Assembly: GCF_017948595.1 (NCBI RefSeq)
Contig: NZ_JAGFBV010000015.1
Span: 47,756-111,755, forward strand
Reading direction: 5' to 3'
Origin: Flavobacterium geliluteum
Lineage (GTDB): Bacteria; Bacteroidota; Bacteroidia; Flavobacteriales; Flavobacteriaceae
DNA: 64,000 nucleotides
In this document: positions 16,206-26,263 of the stretch, piece by piece
How positions within the stretch are numbered: the stretch's first letter is position 1
Layout: each line of letters starts with the position of its first letter
Position numbers and translations under genes: made by a program
The notes under the pieces: model-generated
What the model was told of the DNA's origin: nothing
The model's database searches: none
The model's input: the letters and a program-made list of their open reading frames with translations, nothing else

Positions 16206-19200
16206 TTACTTGGTTAGGTATAAATACCCAGCTTTTTGATGCGTATTGGACTGATTATCTTTATATTTTACGATATAATAATATGTTCCTTCAGGTAATC
16301 CGTTTGAGTCTTTGATAGTAACACGACCTTCAGAAATACCTCTAAAAGCAATGTCATTATTGTTATAATGTTCTCTTTCGAATACCAATACTCCCCAACG
16401 GTTGTAAATCTCAACCGTATTATCCGGATAACATTCTAAACCTTGTACATAAAACCTTCCGTTTTTATCATCTCCGTTTGCCGATACGGCATTAAAGATT
16501 TTGATCACACAACCACTTAATTCTATAATAGTTGGGTTTTCTCCTTGAAGATCACTAAAATCTGATTTGTCTGTAACATTTATTCCGCTAGGAGTCGTTC
16601 CTGACACAGTTGCCTGATTGCTAATGCTTCCGGAGTTTACATCTGCCTGAGATAGTGTATAGATTCCTGTAATCGAAGTGTTATCCGTTTGTCCAACCGC
16701 TAAATTGATTGGGCCACCGCTCATAACAATTCCTGGTAAAGGATCAGTAACTACGATGTTTTGGAGTGCTACATTTCCATTATTTGTTATTGAAAAACTA
16801 TAGGTTAACGTTTCTCCTGCTTCTGCATATCCATTGCCGTTATTATCGTTAAGTACTACTGTTTTTACAATAGCAATTGCAGGAACTTCAACAAAAATAG
16901 TAACCGTTGCCGTACTACAATTGTTTGGATTCGCCACTTCGCATATTTGATAAGTTAAAATATGGCTACCGGCTGCTGTACCAGGTGCTACATCAATTGT
17001 CCCATCGGGATTAAGAGTAATTCCTGTGGGTAAATTTGTTCCGCTTACAATAACATCTGAAGCGTTAACAGGAACTCCGTTTAATTTATCATTATCTAAA
17101 ACATTAATCACTTCTAATGAACCATTAATACCATCGGCAAGGACTACATCATCGTCATTACCCGCCTCAATGCCGAAGGTAGGCATCGCATTACAACCTG
17201 ATACTGCTGATGGATAATTTACAACTACAGATTGTGTTGGATTTAGTGTAAACTGCATTGTAACAGAAGGTCTTGTTAATTGAAAACCATCATTTCCTTG
17301 TGTCCATTGTCCGTTTACTAATAACCATCCCGGCCAATCTGTTGGATTACCGTTACCGTCTACTGTTGCTCCAGGCCATAAAACATTACCACTTAAGGGC
17401 ATGTTATTTTGAGTCGCTACAATATTATTTGCACTGTCTATCCAATTGATTGTTAATAAATCTGTTGGAGTAAAATTGTCTGCTACAACACTGTAAGCTA
17501 CATAAGGCGTATTATTAGAACAATAGCTGTTGGCTGTTACTGTAATCGTTGGTGCAACAACCGAAACTGAAACTGTTGCTGGATCGCAGTTTGTAGGATT
17601 TACTGTCTCACAAATTTCGTAGGTTAAAGAATAGTTTCCGGGTGGTGCATTTGGAATTAACTCTACTGTTCCGTCAGGTCTTAATGATAAAACTCCTGAT
17701 GGATCTGGTGTCACTACACTTAAATTCACATCTGAAGGCAGAAGTGGATTATTATTTAAAGTATCATTAGTAAATACATTGACAACCGTTACTGTACTAT
17801 TTATTCCTACCACCGAATTAACCGGATCATCAACTGCATCGAGAAGTGTTTTTTCAATAACAAGTGTTATTGTCGCAGGGCTGGCATCAATAGCTCCCAG
17901 ATTATCAGTAGCTGTAAAAGTAAATGTATCATTGCCTGAATATGCTCCGCTAGGATCATAAGTAAGCATCGTTACTTCTAAAGGTGTTAGTACCTGATTG
18001 GCTACTACCGGAATTCCCGATAATGCTAAAACTCCATGAGAAGGCAATGTCAAAATTGTGTAATTTGCAATTGTTCCATCAGTATCTGTTGCTATCAAAT
18101 CATTAATAACTGTTGCTCCCGATCTTGAAGGAATACTAGCATTGATGTCGTCTTGTGCAACTGGTGCATTATTTCCAACCGGAATTGTAATAGTGGCACT
18201 CGATAAAGCTAAGGCGCCTAAATCGTCTGTTGCTGTAAAGGTAAAAGTGTCATTACCTGTAAATGTTCCACTTGGCTCATAGGTCAGCATGCTCGCTTCT
18301 AAAGGAGTCAATACTTGGTTTAGTGTTACCGGAATTCCCGCTAATGCTAAAACTCCTTGAGATGGTAATGTTAAAACGGTATAGTTTGCAATACTTCCAT
18401 CTAAATCTGTTGCCAATAAGGCATTTATAGCTGTCGCTCCCGCTACTGAAGGAATTACAGAATTTATATCATCAAGTGTCACTGGCGCATCGTTTACAGC
18501 GTTCACGGTAATGGTCAAAGTAGCGATATTGGAAACCAAACCTAAATTATCGTTTACGGTGTAATTGATTGGTGTTGCTGTTCCGTTGTAGTTGAGCACT
18601 GGGGTGAAAGTCACTAGGCCAGTATTGTCTACGGTATAGGTTCCTTGTCCTGTTACGGTGAAAGTCGTCTGAATTCCTGCTGTTGCTGGGTCTAAATCGA
18701 CTGTAGCCACATCAATGGTTCCATCCAAATCGGTATCATTGGTGGTTATGTTGATGGTTACTGGCGTGTCTTCATCAGTGGAAACTGCATTATTATTGGC
18801 CACTGGCGCATCGTTTACAGCGTTCACGGTAACGGTCAAAGTAGCGATATTGGAAACCAAACCTAAATTATCGTTTACGGTGTAATTGATTGGTGTTGCT
18901 GTTCCGTTGTAGTTGAGCACTGGGGTGAAAGTCACTAGACCAGTATTGTCTACGGTATAGGTCCCTTGTCCTGTTACGGTGAAAGTCGTCTGAATTCCTG
19001 CTGTTGCTGGGTCTAAATCGACTGTTGCCACATCAATAGTTCCATCCAAATCGGTATCATTGGTGGTTACGTTGATGGTTACCGGCGTGTCTTCATCAGT
19101 AGAAACAGCATTATTATTGGCCACTGGCGCATCGTTTACAGCGTTCACGGTAACGGTCAAAGTAGCGATATTCGATACCAAACCTAAATTATCGTTTACG

Positions 19201-22200
19201 GTGTAATTGATTGGTGTTGCTATTCCGTTGTAGTTGAGCACTGGCGTGAAAGTCACTAGGCCAGTATTGTCTACGGTATAGGTTCCTTGTCCTGTTACGG
19301 TGAAAGTGGTTTGAATCCCTGCTGTTGCTGGGTCTAAATCGACTGTTGCCACATCAATGGTTCCATCCAAATCGGTATCATTGGTGGTTATGTTGATGGT
19401 TACCGGCGTGTCTTCATCAGTGGAAACAGCATTATTATTGGCCACTGGCGCATCGTTTACAGCCGTTACGGTAACGGTCAAAGTAGCGATATTCGATACC
19501 AAACCTAAATTATCGTTTACGGTGTAATTGATTGGTGTTGTTGTTCCGTTGTAGTTGAGCACTGGCGTGAAAGTCACTACTCCAGTATTGTCTACGGTAT
19601 AAGTTCCTTGTCCTGTTACGGTGAAAGTCGTTTGAATCCCTGCTGTTGCTGGGTCTAAATCGACTGTTGCCACATCAATGGTTCCATCCAAATCGGTATC
19701 ATTGGTAGTTACGTTGATGGTTACCGGCGTGTCTTCATCAGTGGAAACTGCATTATTATTGGCCACTGGCGCATCGTTTACAGCGGTCACGGTAATGGTC
19801 AAAGTAGCGATATTGGAAACCAAACCTAAATTATCGTTTACGGTGTAATTGATTGGTGTTGCTGTTCCGTTGTAGTTAAGCACTGGCGTGAAAGTCACTA
19901 GACCAGTATTGTCTACGGTATAAGTTCCTTGTCCTGTTACGGTGAAAGTCGTTTGAATTCCTGCTGTTGCTGGGTCTAAATCGACTGTTGCCACATCAAT
20001 GGTTCCATCCAAATCGGTATCATTGGTAGTTACGTTGATGGTTACCGGCGTGTCTTCATCAGTAGAAACAGCATTATTATTGGCCACTGGTGCATCGTTT
20101 ACAGCGTTCACGGTAATGGTCAAAGTAGCGATATTGGAAACCAAACCTAAATTATCGTTTACGGTGTAATTGATTGGTGTTGCCGTTCCGTTGTAGTTGA
20201 GCACTGGCGTGAAAGTTACTAGACCAGTATTGTCTACGGTATAAGTTCCTTGTCCTGTTACGGTGAAAGTCGTTTGAATCCCTGCTGTCGCTGGGTCTAA
20301 ATCGACTGTAGCCACATCAATGGTTCCATCCAAATCGGTATCATTGGTAGTTATGTTGATGGTTACCGGCGTGTCTTCATCAGTAGAAACAGCATTATTA
20401 TTGGCCACTGGCGCATCGTTTACAGCCGTTACTACAAATGTAATGTCGGCATTGTCGCATAAACCAGATACATCGCACAATGTATACGTGATTGTCGCTG
20501 TTCCGTTATAATTATTGGCTGGATTGAATGTTACAATTCCAGTTGTTGTATTTAATGTCCAGACACCTTTTGCATCAGAATATGTGGTTTGAATTCCCGC
20601 AAGAGCAGTATCTAAATCTATTGTAAATTGTCCAATTCCGTTTACTGGTGCAGAAGGATTACCATCTGGATCTGTATCATTGGTAAGTATATTCACGGTA
20701 CCATCAGCTCCATCTTCCGTTAAGGGAAAAGCACTTTGATCATCATCATTAGCCACAGGGAAGCGATTCACAGCTGGTGTAGCAGATCCCGAATTGTTTC
20801 CTGGTGTTGGATCATTTTGTGCTCCCGTAATAGTAGCTGTATTGCTGTAAGGTCCTGTAGCATTTACTGTCGCAACAATAGTAAGTGTTGCATTGGCTCC
20901 ATTGGCAAGATTTCCTATAGTCCAGTTTGGTGCAGACCATGTTCCTGTCGAAGGTGTTGCACTCACAAAAGTGTAACCCGCAGGAAGTACATCATTTACT
21001 GTAACTCCTGTAGCAGCACTTGGTCCGGCATTCGAAGCTGTAATAGTAAACGTAACATTACTTCCTACGTTGGTTGTAACATTAGGTGCTGTTTTTGTTA
21101 CTGCAAGATTGGTTTCAACCAAAGGCGTTACGGTTGCAGTATTATTAGCAGCGGTTGTATCAGGATCATTTCCTGTAACGGTTGCTGTATTTACATACGA
21201 ACCTGTTGGGTTAACTGTTGCTACAATAGACAGAGTAGCACTTGTTCCATTGGTAAGACTACCCACAGTCCAGTTTGGTGCAGTCCATGTTCCTACTGAA
21301 GGAGTCGCGCTTACAAAGGTATAACCTGACGAAAGTACGTCATTTACAGTGATACCGGTAGCTTTATAGGGTCCGTTATTGGTTGTTGTAATAGTAAAAG
21401 TAACGTTGTCACCAACACTTGGATTAGTATTATTAACAGCTTTTGTAACCTGCAAGTCCAACGGACAAAGCACAGCTTCAAAATTTCTAGAGGTTACAGA
21501 TGTGCCTCCACAGGCAGTAGTTACTGAATACTGAACTACGACTGTACCTGCTGCTGTAAAATTTACTGTATTACCCGTTAATGTCCCTGGGCCGCTTAAT
21601 ATACTTAATGTCCCTCCCGCTGGGGTTGGTTCTAATAAAACAGGATCACCCACACAATAATTAGATCCTGGTCCTCCTCCTGCTGAGATAGGCTGAATTA
21701 CCGGAATCGATTCTACACCACAAATTTGTACGGCAGCTGTAGCAAAATTATAAGAAGCTTCTGTACTGGTTGTATTTGAACCATTACCCATACTTCCCCT
21801 GATTCTATGACCAACATAACCAAAGTTTGCATCACAGCTTTTCACAATCATTGTGGTATGTCCACCCGTTTCAACAGCTAGAATTTTATCTGTAAGACTC
21901 ACTCCAGTTGGCATAGTTGGATTACTTGGGTCAGATGGAGTTCCAAGCAAAGAGTTATTGTTTTGCCCAAAAGCATATAAATTTTCAGCAGTATTTATCA
22001 CATTGGCGCTTCCGTATAAATTATCATGTTCCTGTACGCTAAACCAGACAATGTCGCTCATAACTGGCCCCGCAGCTGATGTATATCGGGGCTGAACCCA
22101 TCCTAATCGATCTGTGGTTGTCCAGTCTCCCAATTGTCTGTTACTGTTTTCACCGACAGTATATAAATTACCATTTGTAGCTAAAATATAATATGATCTT

Positions 22201-23090
22201 TCTGTGCCGCTTCCCGAAGAACTAATCATTTTAGGTGTTATAGCAGGTATCGCCATTTGTCTCGCTCTGGTTTGACTTGCAATTACAGCTGTATTATCTC
22301 CTAAAAGTACATTAACTCCCCAAACATATACAGTACCATCTGATTTCAAAGCCATAAGACCGTCATAATTTCCTCTACAGGCTACTACGTCCGTCAAAAA
22401 CGGATTGCCAGCGTCTGAGGTAGTTACTCTGTACCATGTGGTTGCATTTCCTGTTCCCCCATTACCTCGAACACTTGCGGTTTGCGAAATTACCCAAACA
22501 TCTCCGCTACAAGTTGTAATTGCTAATGTTCTATAAGTAGCAAACATCATCTTAACATCTCCTGGAGTTACACCTGTTGGCAAACCATTTGTATTTCCGT
22601 TAATGGTAATTTTTTGAAAAGTAGTGCTTGAAGTGATTGAACCATCAAGAACAATTCCTTCCTTTGACCAAGCATACAAACCATCTGTGGCCAAAAGAAT
22701 TCCCTGAACATTATTTGCAGAGACGCTTCCCAAGCCAGCTTTTAAAGGAGTACCCGTTAAAGCAGGAAAATTTGTTGCGTTTATTGTTAATGGTGATAAT
22801 ACATCTTGCAATCCATCATTACCAATGTCTTCTCCCCATGTTTGCAAAGAACCGTCTGAGGTTCTTACAATTGTGGTGTGAAAACTGGAAACAAAATTAT
22901 CATATTCTATTGTTGCAGCATTGTTATTTGACTCAGTCCCAAAATTAGAGAGATCAGTGTTCGGGCATCCAACGGGTGGCGAAGCACATTGAGCATTTGC
23001 TATTTGACTGAAGACGAAAAATATAAAAAGCAGATAAAATGCTTTTTTAAAATTCGATATTTTCTTTAAAGTAGAGTAGTTTTTTATCAT
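16206..23090 (-). CDS. Giant T9SS surface adhesin with cadherin-like tandem repeats
   Basis: A 2294-residue exported protein. After the signal peptide (to ANAQ, ~residue 33) come RCC1/beta-propeller-like repeats (~60-450; YAWSKEG, VYVWGVNV, YTVGENSNRQLGD, YAFGQNNNSLLG). Two DUF11 modules follow (DLQVTKAVNNTNPSVGDNVT, LAVTKTAPNVTTNVGSNVT), then a series of cadherin-like/tandem-95 modules including six near-identical 107-residue units. The C-terminus is a type B gliding-motility CTD (SANGDDKNGRFYV, VEIYNRWGVLVFE, LPEGTYYYIVKYKD). Export is through T9SS. PorP/SprF and OmpA genes follow in the operon. The role is probably adhesion or gliding; the ligand is unknown. The repeat number is likely to vary. 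Confidence 0.93.
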   Translation of the reverse strand: MIKNYSTLKKISNFKKAFYLLFIFFVFSQIANAQCASPPVGCPNTDLSNFGTESNNNAATIEYDNFVSSFHTTIVRTSDGSLQTWGEDIGNDGLQDVLSPLTINATNFPALTGTPLKAGLGSVSANNVQGILLATDGLYAWSKEGIVLDGSITSSTTFQKITINGNTNGLPTGVTPGDVKMMFATYRTLAITTCSGDVWVISQTASVRGNGGTGNATTWYRVTTSDAGNPFLTDVVACRGNYDGLMALKSDGTVYVWGVNVLLGDNTAVIASQTRARQMAIPAITPKMISSSGSGTERSYYILATNGNLYTVGENSNRQLGDWTTTDRLGWVQPRYTSAAGPVMSDIVWFSVQEHDNLYGSANVINTAENLYAFGQNNNSLLGTPSDPSNPTMPTGVSLTDKILAVETGGHTTMIVKSCDANFGYVGHRIRGSMGNGSNTTSTEASYNFATAAVQICGVESIPVIQPISAGGGPGSNYCVGDPVLLEPTPAGGTLSILSGPGTLTGNTVNFTAAGTVVVQYSVTTACGGTSVTSRNFEAVLCPLDLQVTKAVNNTNPSVGDNVTFTITTTNNGPYKATGITVNDVLSSGYTFVSATPSVGTWTAPNWTVGSLTNGTSATLSIVATVNPTGSYVNTATVTGNDPDTTAANNTATVTPLVETNLAVTKTAPNVTTNVGSNVTFTITASNAGPSAATGVTVNDVLPAGYTFVSATPSTGTWSAPNWTIGNLANGANATLTIVATVNATGPYSNTATITGAQNDPTPGNNSGSATPAVNRFPVANDDDQSAFPLTEDGADGTVNILTNDTDPDGNPSAPVNGIGQFTIDLDTALAGIQTTYSDAKGVWTLNTTTGIVTFNPANNYNGTATITYTLCDVSGLCDNADITFVVTAVNDAPVANNNAVSTDEDTPVTINITTNDTDLDGTIDVATVDLDPATAGIQTTFTVTGQGTYTVDNTGLVTFTPVLNYNGTATPINYTVNDNLGLVSNIATLTITVNAVNDAPVANNNAVSTDEDTPVTINVTTNDTDLDGTIDVATVDLDPATAGIQTTFTVTGQGTYTVDNTGLVTFTPVLNYNGTATPINYTVNDNLGLVSNIATLTITVTAVNDAPVANNNAVSTDEDTPVTINVTTNDTDLDGTIDVATVDLDPATAGIQTTFTVTGQGTYTVDNTGVVTFTPVLNYNGTTTPINYTVNDNLGLVSNIATLTVTVTAVNDAPVANNNAVSTDEDTPVTINITTNDTDLDGTIDVATVDLDPATAGIQTTFTVTGQGTYTVDNTGLVTFTPVLNYNGIATPINYTVNDNLGLVSNIATLTVTVNAVNDAPVANNNAVSTDEDTPVTINVTTNDTDLDGTIDVATVDLDPATAGIQTTFTVTGQGTYTVDNTGLVTFTPVLNYNGTATPINYTVNDNLGLVSNIATLTVTVNAVNDAPVANNNAVSTDEDTPVTINITTNDTDLDGTIDVATVDLDPATAGIQTTFTVTGQGTYTVDNTGLVTFTPVLNYNGTATPINYTVNDNLGLVSNIATLTITVNAVNDAPVTLDDINSVIPSVAGATAINALLATDLDGSIANYTVLTLPSQGVLALAGIPVTLNQVLTPLEASMLTYEPSGTFTGNDTFTFTATDDLGALALSSATITIPVGNNAPVAQDDINASIPSRSGATVINDLIATDTDGTIANYTILTLPSHGVLALSGIPVVANQVLTPLEVTMLTYDPSGAYSGNDTFTFTATDNLGAIDASPATITLVIEKTLLDAVDDPVNSVVGINSTVTVVNVFTNDTLNNNPLLPSDVNLSVVTPDPSGVLSLRPDGTVELIPNAPPGNYSLTYEICETVNPTNCDPATVSVSVVAPTITVTANSYCSNNTPYVAYSVVADNFTPTDLLTINWIDSANNIVATQNNMPLSGNVLWPGATVDGNGNPTDWPGWLLVNGQWTQGNDGFQLTRPSVTMQFTLNPTQSVVVNYPSAVSGCNAMPTFGIEAGNDDDVVLADGINGSLEVINVLDNDKLNGVPVNASDVIVSGTNLPTGITLNPDGTIDVAPGTAAGSHILTYQICEVANPNNCSTATVTIFVEVPAIAIVKTVVLNDNNGNGYAEAGETLTYSFSITNNGNVALQNIVVTDPLPGIVMSGGPINLAVGQTDNTSITGIYTLSQADVNSGSISNQATVSGTTPSGINVTDKSDFSDLQGENPTIIELSGCVIKIFNAVSANGDDKNGRFYVQGLECYPDNTVEIYNRWGVLVFEREHYNNNDIAFRGISEGRVTIKDSNGLPEGTYYYIVKYKDNQSNTHQKAGYLYLTK
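18481..20406 (-). repeat. Six tandem 321-bp repeats inside the adhesin gene
   Basis: The motif actggcgcatcgtttacagc recurs at 18481, 18802, 19123, 19444, 19765 and 20086, exactly 321 bp apart; a seventh start at 20407 leads into a diverged module. Each unit encodes 107 residues (VNDAPVANNNAVSTDEDTPV at its start). Units differ by a few, mostly silent, bases distributed in mosaic fashion. Confidence 0.95.
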
Positions 23091-23101
23091 AAGTAATACG
23101 A

Positions 23102-23806
23102 TTATTTTATTATCTGTGGAAGATTGTATGTCTGTACCTGATTATTGAAATCAAAAAAATCAAACATCAGATAGGCTTCGCTATTGACCATTCCAGACAC
23201 TTTATATTTCAGAAGTTGTGTTTTATTATTCAGGATAATTTCTTTTTCTAACGGCACAGCAGTAAAAGAAACCCCTAATCCGGCAATTGACAAGCCAGGT
23301 GTAGGTAATGTGGCGATCGAATTATTTTTTGTGATGATTTTTGCAGGAACCGTAATAATCAAGTCTGAATAATTTCTTCCTTTCTCGATTTTCTGAGAAA
23401 AAGCTATCTTCGAAAAATCATAAGATAATTTCACAGCTGTTACTTTTATTCGAGATCTTTCTGCAAACATAGGATGATTGCATTCTTCATCGTGTTTTTT
23501 GTTTTCTTGAAAATTAATATCATACTCCCCTGGTTCTTCAAATACATAATCATTAATTTGGTTACCGATCAAAGTAGCGTGACTATTATTTTTCGTATTG
23601 GTTATGGTCCACATTACGGATGTATCAACAGTACCAAAATCAATTTTTTCTCCAAAAGAAATCACTTTATAAAATTGTTTATCTTCATCGCTAATTTTGT
23701 TTTGAGCTGAAGATTTGTAACCCATAAATAAGATGAAAAATAAAAGGTAAATCAGTTGTTTTTTTAGGTAAAAACAGCTGCGTGTTAGTGTAAGATTTTT
23801 GGTCAT
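23102..23806 (-). CDS. Exported protein of unknown function, first gene of adhesin operon
   Basis: I start at 23806 (MTKNLTLTRSCFYLKKQLIY), giving 234 residues and a signal-like segment ending at YKSSAQ; the longer frame from 23896 adds an unlikely N-terminus. The mature part reads like beta-sandwich domains (FGTVDTSVMWTITNTKNNSHATLIG, YDFSKIAFSQKIEKGRNYSDLIITVPAKI). I do not recognise a family. The adhesin ATG follows 11 bp after the stop, so the two are surely co-transcribed. It may be an accessory or chaperone of the adhesin, but that is a guess from position. Confidence 0.75.
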   Translation of the reverse strand: MTKNLTLTRSCFYLKKQLIYLLFFILFMGYKSSAQNKISDEDKQFYKVISFGEKIDFGTVDTSVMWTITNTKNNSHATLIGNQINDYVFEEPGEYDINFQENKKHDEECNHPMFAERSRIKVTAVKLSYDFSKIAFSQKIEKGRNYSDLIITVPAKIITKNNSIATLPTPGLSIAGLGVSFTAVPLEKEIILNNKTQLLKYKVSGMVNSEAYLMFDFFDFNNQVQTYNLPQIIK

Positions 23807-24559
23807 AAATGATAATTTAGTTCTGTATTTATCTACATAATTCATCAGCGAAATTAGCGAACTACAGGGCCAAAAAATGTCAAGACTCTTTACCAATTGC
23901 GTAATAAGAAAAACATAATTCTTATAAAAAAAAGATATATATCTGTTTTACAGGTTTTTATGAAAAAGAAGTTTTAAGCTCTTTGAAGGCTTAAATTTAC
24001 TAGCCGTAAGAGAAATTGGTGTTTCAGGAATCCTTTTGAGATATAGTTCAGAATAAGGCTACTTGGAGTTTTTAGATCAAGAGATATTTCTTGTGAAATG
24101 GCAGTAAAAAGTAGGTGGTTTGACTATGGAAAGAGACATTAAAAGTCAGAAATTAAATTATCTTTTTCTTGTTAAAAACAATGCTAAAACAACAAATTAA
24201 TTTACTTTTGCAAAAGTCCAATTACAGGTAACAAAAAGAATAATCATTACAAGTAAAATTTTATTTTAATCAACCTTTTTTTGTGTCATTTTTAATTTAT
24301 TTTTTTCTGCTTTTCCGAAATATTTTTTTTAGAAAGTAGCTGTCTTATTTTTTTAATTTAGAAAATTTACTATCTTGTTGTATAGTTATTATTGATGTAA
24401 TAAGTGTCGTAAAAAAATAATACTTTATGCCCATAAGGACTTAAATAGTACTAATGTTATGGAATATTTCAAAAAAAACTTTTACTAATAAAAATAATTA
24501 TATTTTTAAATTTAAAATCGAATTTATAAGCCTGTAAATCATTTAATTAACCTACTTAT
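23807..24559. other. Long divergent interval without genes
   Basis: About 750 bp, strongly AT-rich, between the divergent adhesin operon and the TPR-AraC regulator gene. I see no credible ORF, RNA gene or clear repeat. It must hold both promoters and may hold the regulator's binding sites; nothing can be assigned with confidence. Confidence 0.6.
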
Positions 24560-26098
24560 ATGCACTTAAAATATTTTCTTTTCTTCTTTGCAGTTATTGT
24601 TTCTCATCATTCAAGTTATTCGCAAAATTCTAAATACGATAGTATTTTTTCTGAAACATCTCAGGTATTGCTAAGTTCAGACCCGACAAAGGCACTGAGC
24701 AATACTACTTATCTTTTTAAAATTTCAAAAAACAATACGGAGAGAATAAAAGCCTGTATGCTCAAGGCAACTCTTTTGCGTCAATATGGGATACGAAGTG
24801 AAGCTATTGCTGCTTTGAAACAAGCAAATAATTTTGCTGTAATCGACGAGAATTACACTTTTCAGGCGAGAATAAATGGTTTTATGTCAACACTTTACCG
24901 AGAGAACGAAATTTACAGCATCGGAAAAATTTATTTGCAAAAGGCCTTAACGGCGAGTAAAAAAATTGAAGATAAAAATGAAATGTATAAATTTCAAGGA
25001 AACTTATCTCAGGAAATAGCTTATTACCAGATGTATGCCGCCAATTATTCAAAAGCAATTGAGTGTCTTAAAAACGGTAATATCCTTTTTGAAAAAGCGG
25101 GTTCCTCTATTGATAAAAACTTTCAAATTGCAGTTAACGACGAACTTATAGCCAAAAATTATCTTTCATTAAAAAAAATTGATTCGTCTTTATTTTTTTA
25201 CCAAAAAGCACAAAAAGAACTTGAATTGTCTCAGTCTTCAAATAGTCCTCTGAAAGGTTTTATATTAAATGGTCTTGCAAATGTCTATACTTCTGTGGCA
25301 GATTATAAAAAAGCAAACTTGTATTATCAGGAAGCTGAGCAGATAGCAGAAGCTTCGAATTTCTTTATATTGAAGCAGGAAGTATATAGTTCTTTATTGG
25401 ATTTTTATAAAAAAACAGACCAAAAAAAATACATTATTTACAATGAAAAGAATGTAAAACTGAATAAAGATGAAGAACATAGCCGAAAAATAATTGCAGA
25501 CGAATTAATCAAAACACTTCAGAAAAAAGAGCTTGACAATCAATCCAAATATGAGAGAAGTACCTTTGTAATTATTGGCGGCTGTACTTTTATTGTTTTA
25601 ACTACTTTAGGAATTTATATCTACAGAAGAAGACAAGATTATAAAAAATTTATCAGCAGAAGCGCTATCACTTTTAACGAAGAAGTTGAAATAATTCCGA
25701 AGAAAGAAGTTACGAAAGAATACATGTCTGAGGCAACAGAAAGAAGTATTATGAAAAGTATTAAGGAATTTGAGAAATCTCAATTTTATCTTAATAAAGA
25801 TCTTTCTCTAAATACAGTTGCCGGCGAACTCGGAATAAATAATCGATATTTATCGTATGTCATCAATAAAAATAAGTCAAAAGATTTTGCAACTTATATC
25901 AATGAATTGCGCATAAATTATATTGTTGATCGATTAAAAAACGACAGCAGTTACCTGAAATATAAGATAAGTTACCTGGCAGATGAAGCAGGTTTTTCTT
26001 CTCACAGCAGATTCAGTATTACATTTAAAAAAGTTACGGGGGTTTCTCCAATGAATTTTATTGCTTACCTGCAGCAAGAAAATGAAGAAAAAGAGTAA
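24560..26098 (+). CDS. Membrane-anchored TPR-AraC hybrid regulator
   Basis: A 512-residue protein with a signal peptide (to SYSQ, ~residue 22) and periplasmic TPR-type helices (~25-320). A single membrane segment follows (STFVIIGGCTFIVLTTLGIYI, ~335-355), then a cytoplasmic C-terminal AraC/XylS DNA-binding domain (~410-505: LSLNTVAGELGINNRYLSYVINKNKSKDF, ISYLADEAGFSSHSRFSITFKKVTGVSPM). This layout is common in Flavobacteriia, where a periplasmic sensor is linked directly to DNA binding. It diverges from the adhesin operon and converges on the ebo operon, so either could be its target. The divergent adhesin operon is the better guess. Confidence 0.88.
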   Translation: MHLKYFLFFFAVIVSHHSSYSQNSKYDSIFSETSQVLLSSDPTKALSNTTYLFKISKNNTERIKACMLKATLLRQYGIRSEAIAALKQANNFAVIDENYTFQARINGFMSTLYRENEIYSIGKIYLQKALTASKKIEDKNEMYKFQGNLSQEIAYYQMYAANYSKAIECLKNGNILFEKAGSSIDKNFQIAVNDELIAKNYLSLKKIDSSLFFYQKAQKELELSQSSNSPLKGFILNGLANVYTSVADYKKANLYYQEAEQIAEASNFFILKQEVYSSLLDFYKKTDQKKYIIYNEKNVKLNKDEEHSRKIIADELIKTLQKKELDNQSKYERSTFVIIGGCTFIVLTTLGIYIYRRRQDYKKFISRSAITFNEEVEIIPKKEVTKEYMSEATERSIMKSIKEFEKSQFYLNKDLSLNTVAGELGINNRYLSYVINKNKSKDFATYINELRINYIVDRLKNDSSYLKYKISYLADEAGFSSHSRFSITFKKVTGVSPMNFIAYLQQENEEKE

Positions 26099-26263
26099 TA
26101 AGTACAATTGTAACTTATTTAGGATTGCTTTGTTTTTTCGGAGAAGAAAATTATTAGTGTTTTTTGTTACACTTTTATGCAGTTGTCATTGATTTTAAAA
26201 ACATAAAAAGGAATAACAAAATAGAGATAAAAAGAATTGTATCGTTTGAAACTAATTTTTTCA

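Noticed and set aside
18481..20406. CRISPR or phage-like repeat array
   Set aside because: Units are 321 bp, contiguous, in frame and encode cadherin-like domains within one ORF.
20736..21324. Plus-strand ORFs antisense to the adhesin
   Set aside because: Low-complexity shadows of the Thr/Val-rich adhesin codons; composition (Cys/Ser/Ile/Arg rich) is not protein-like.
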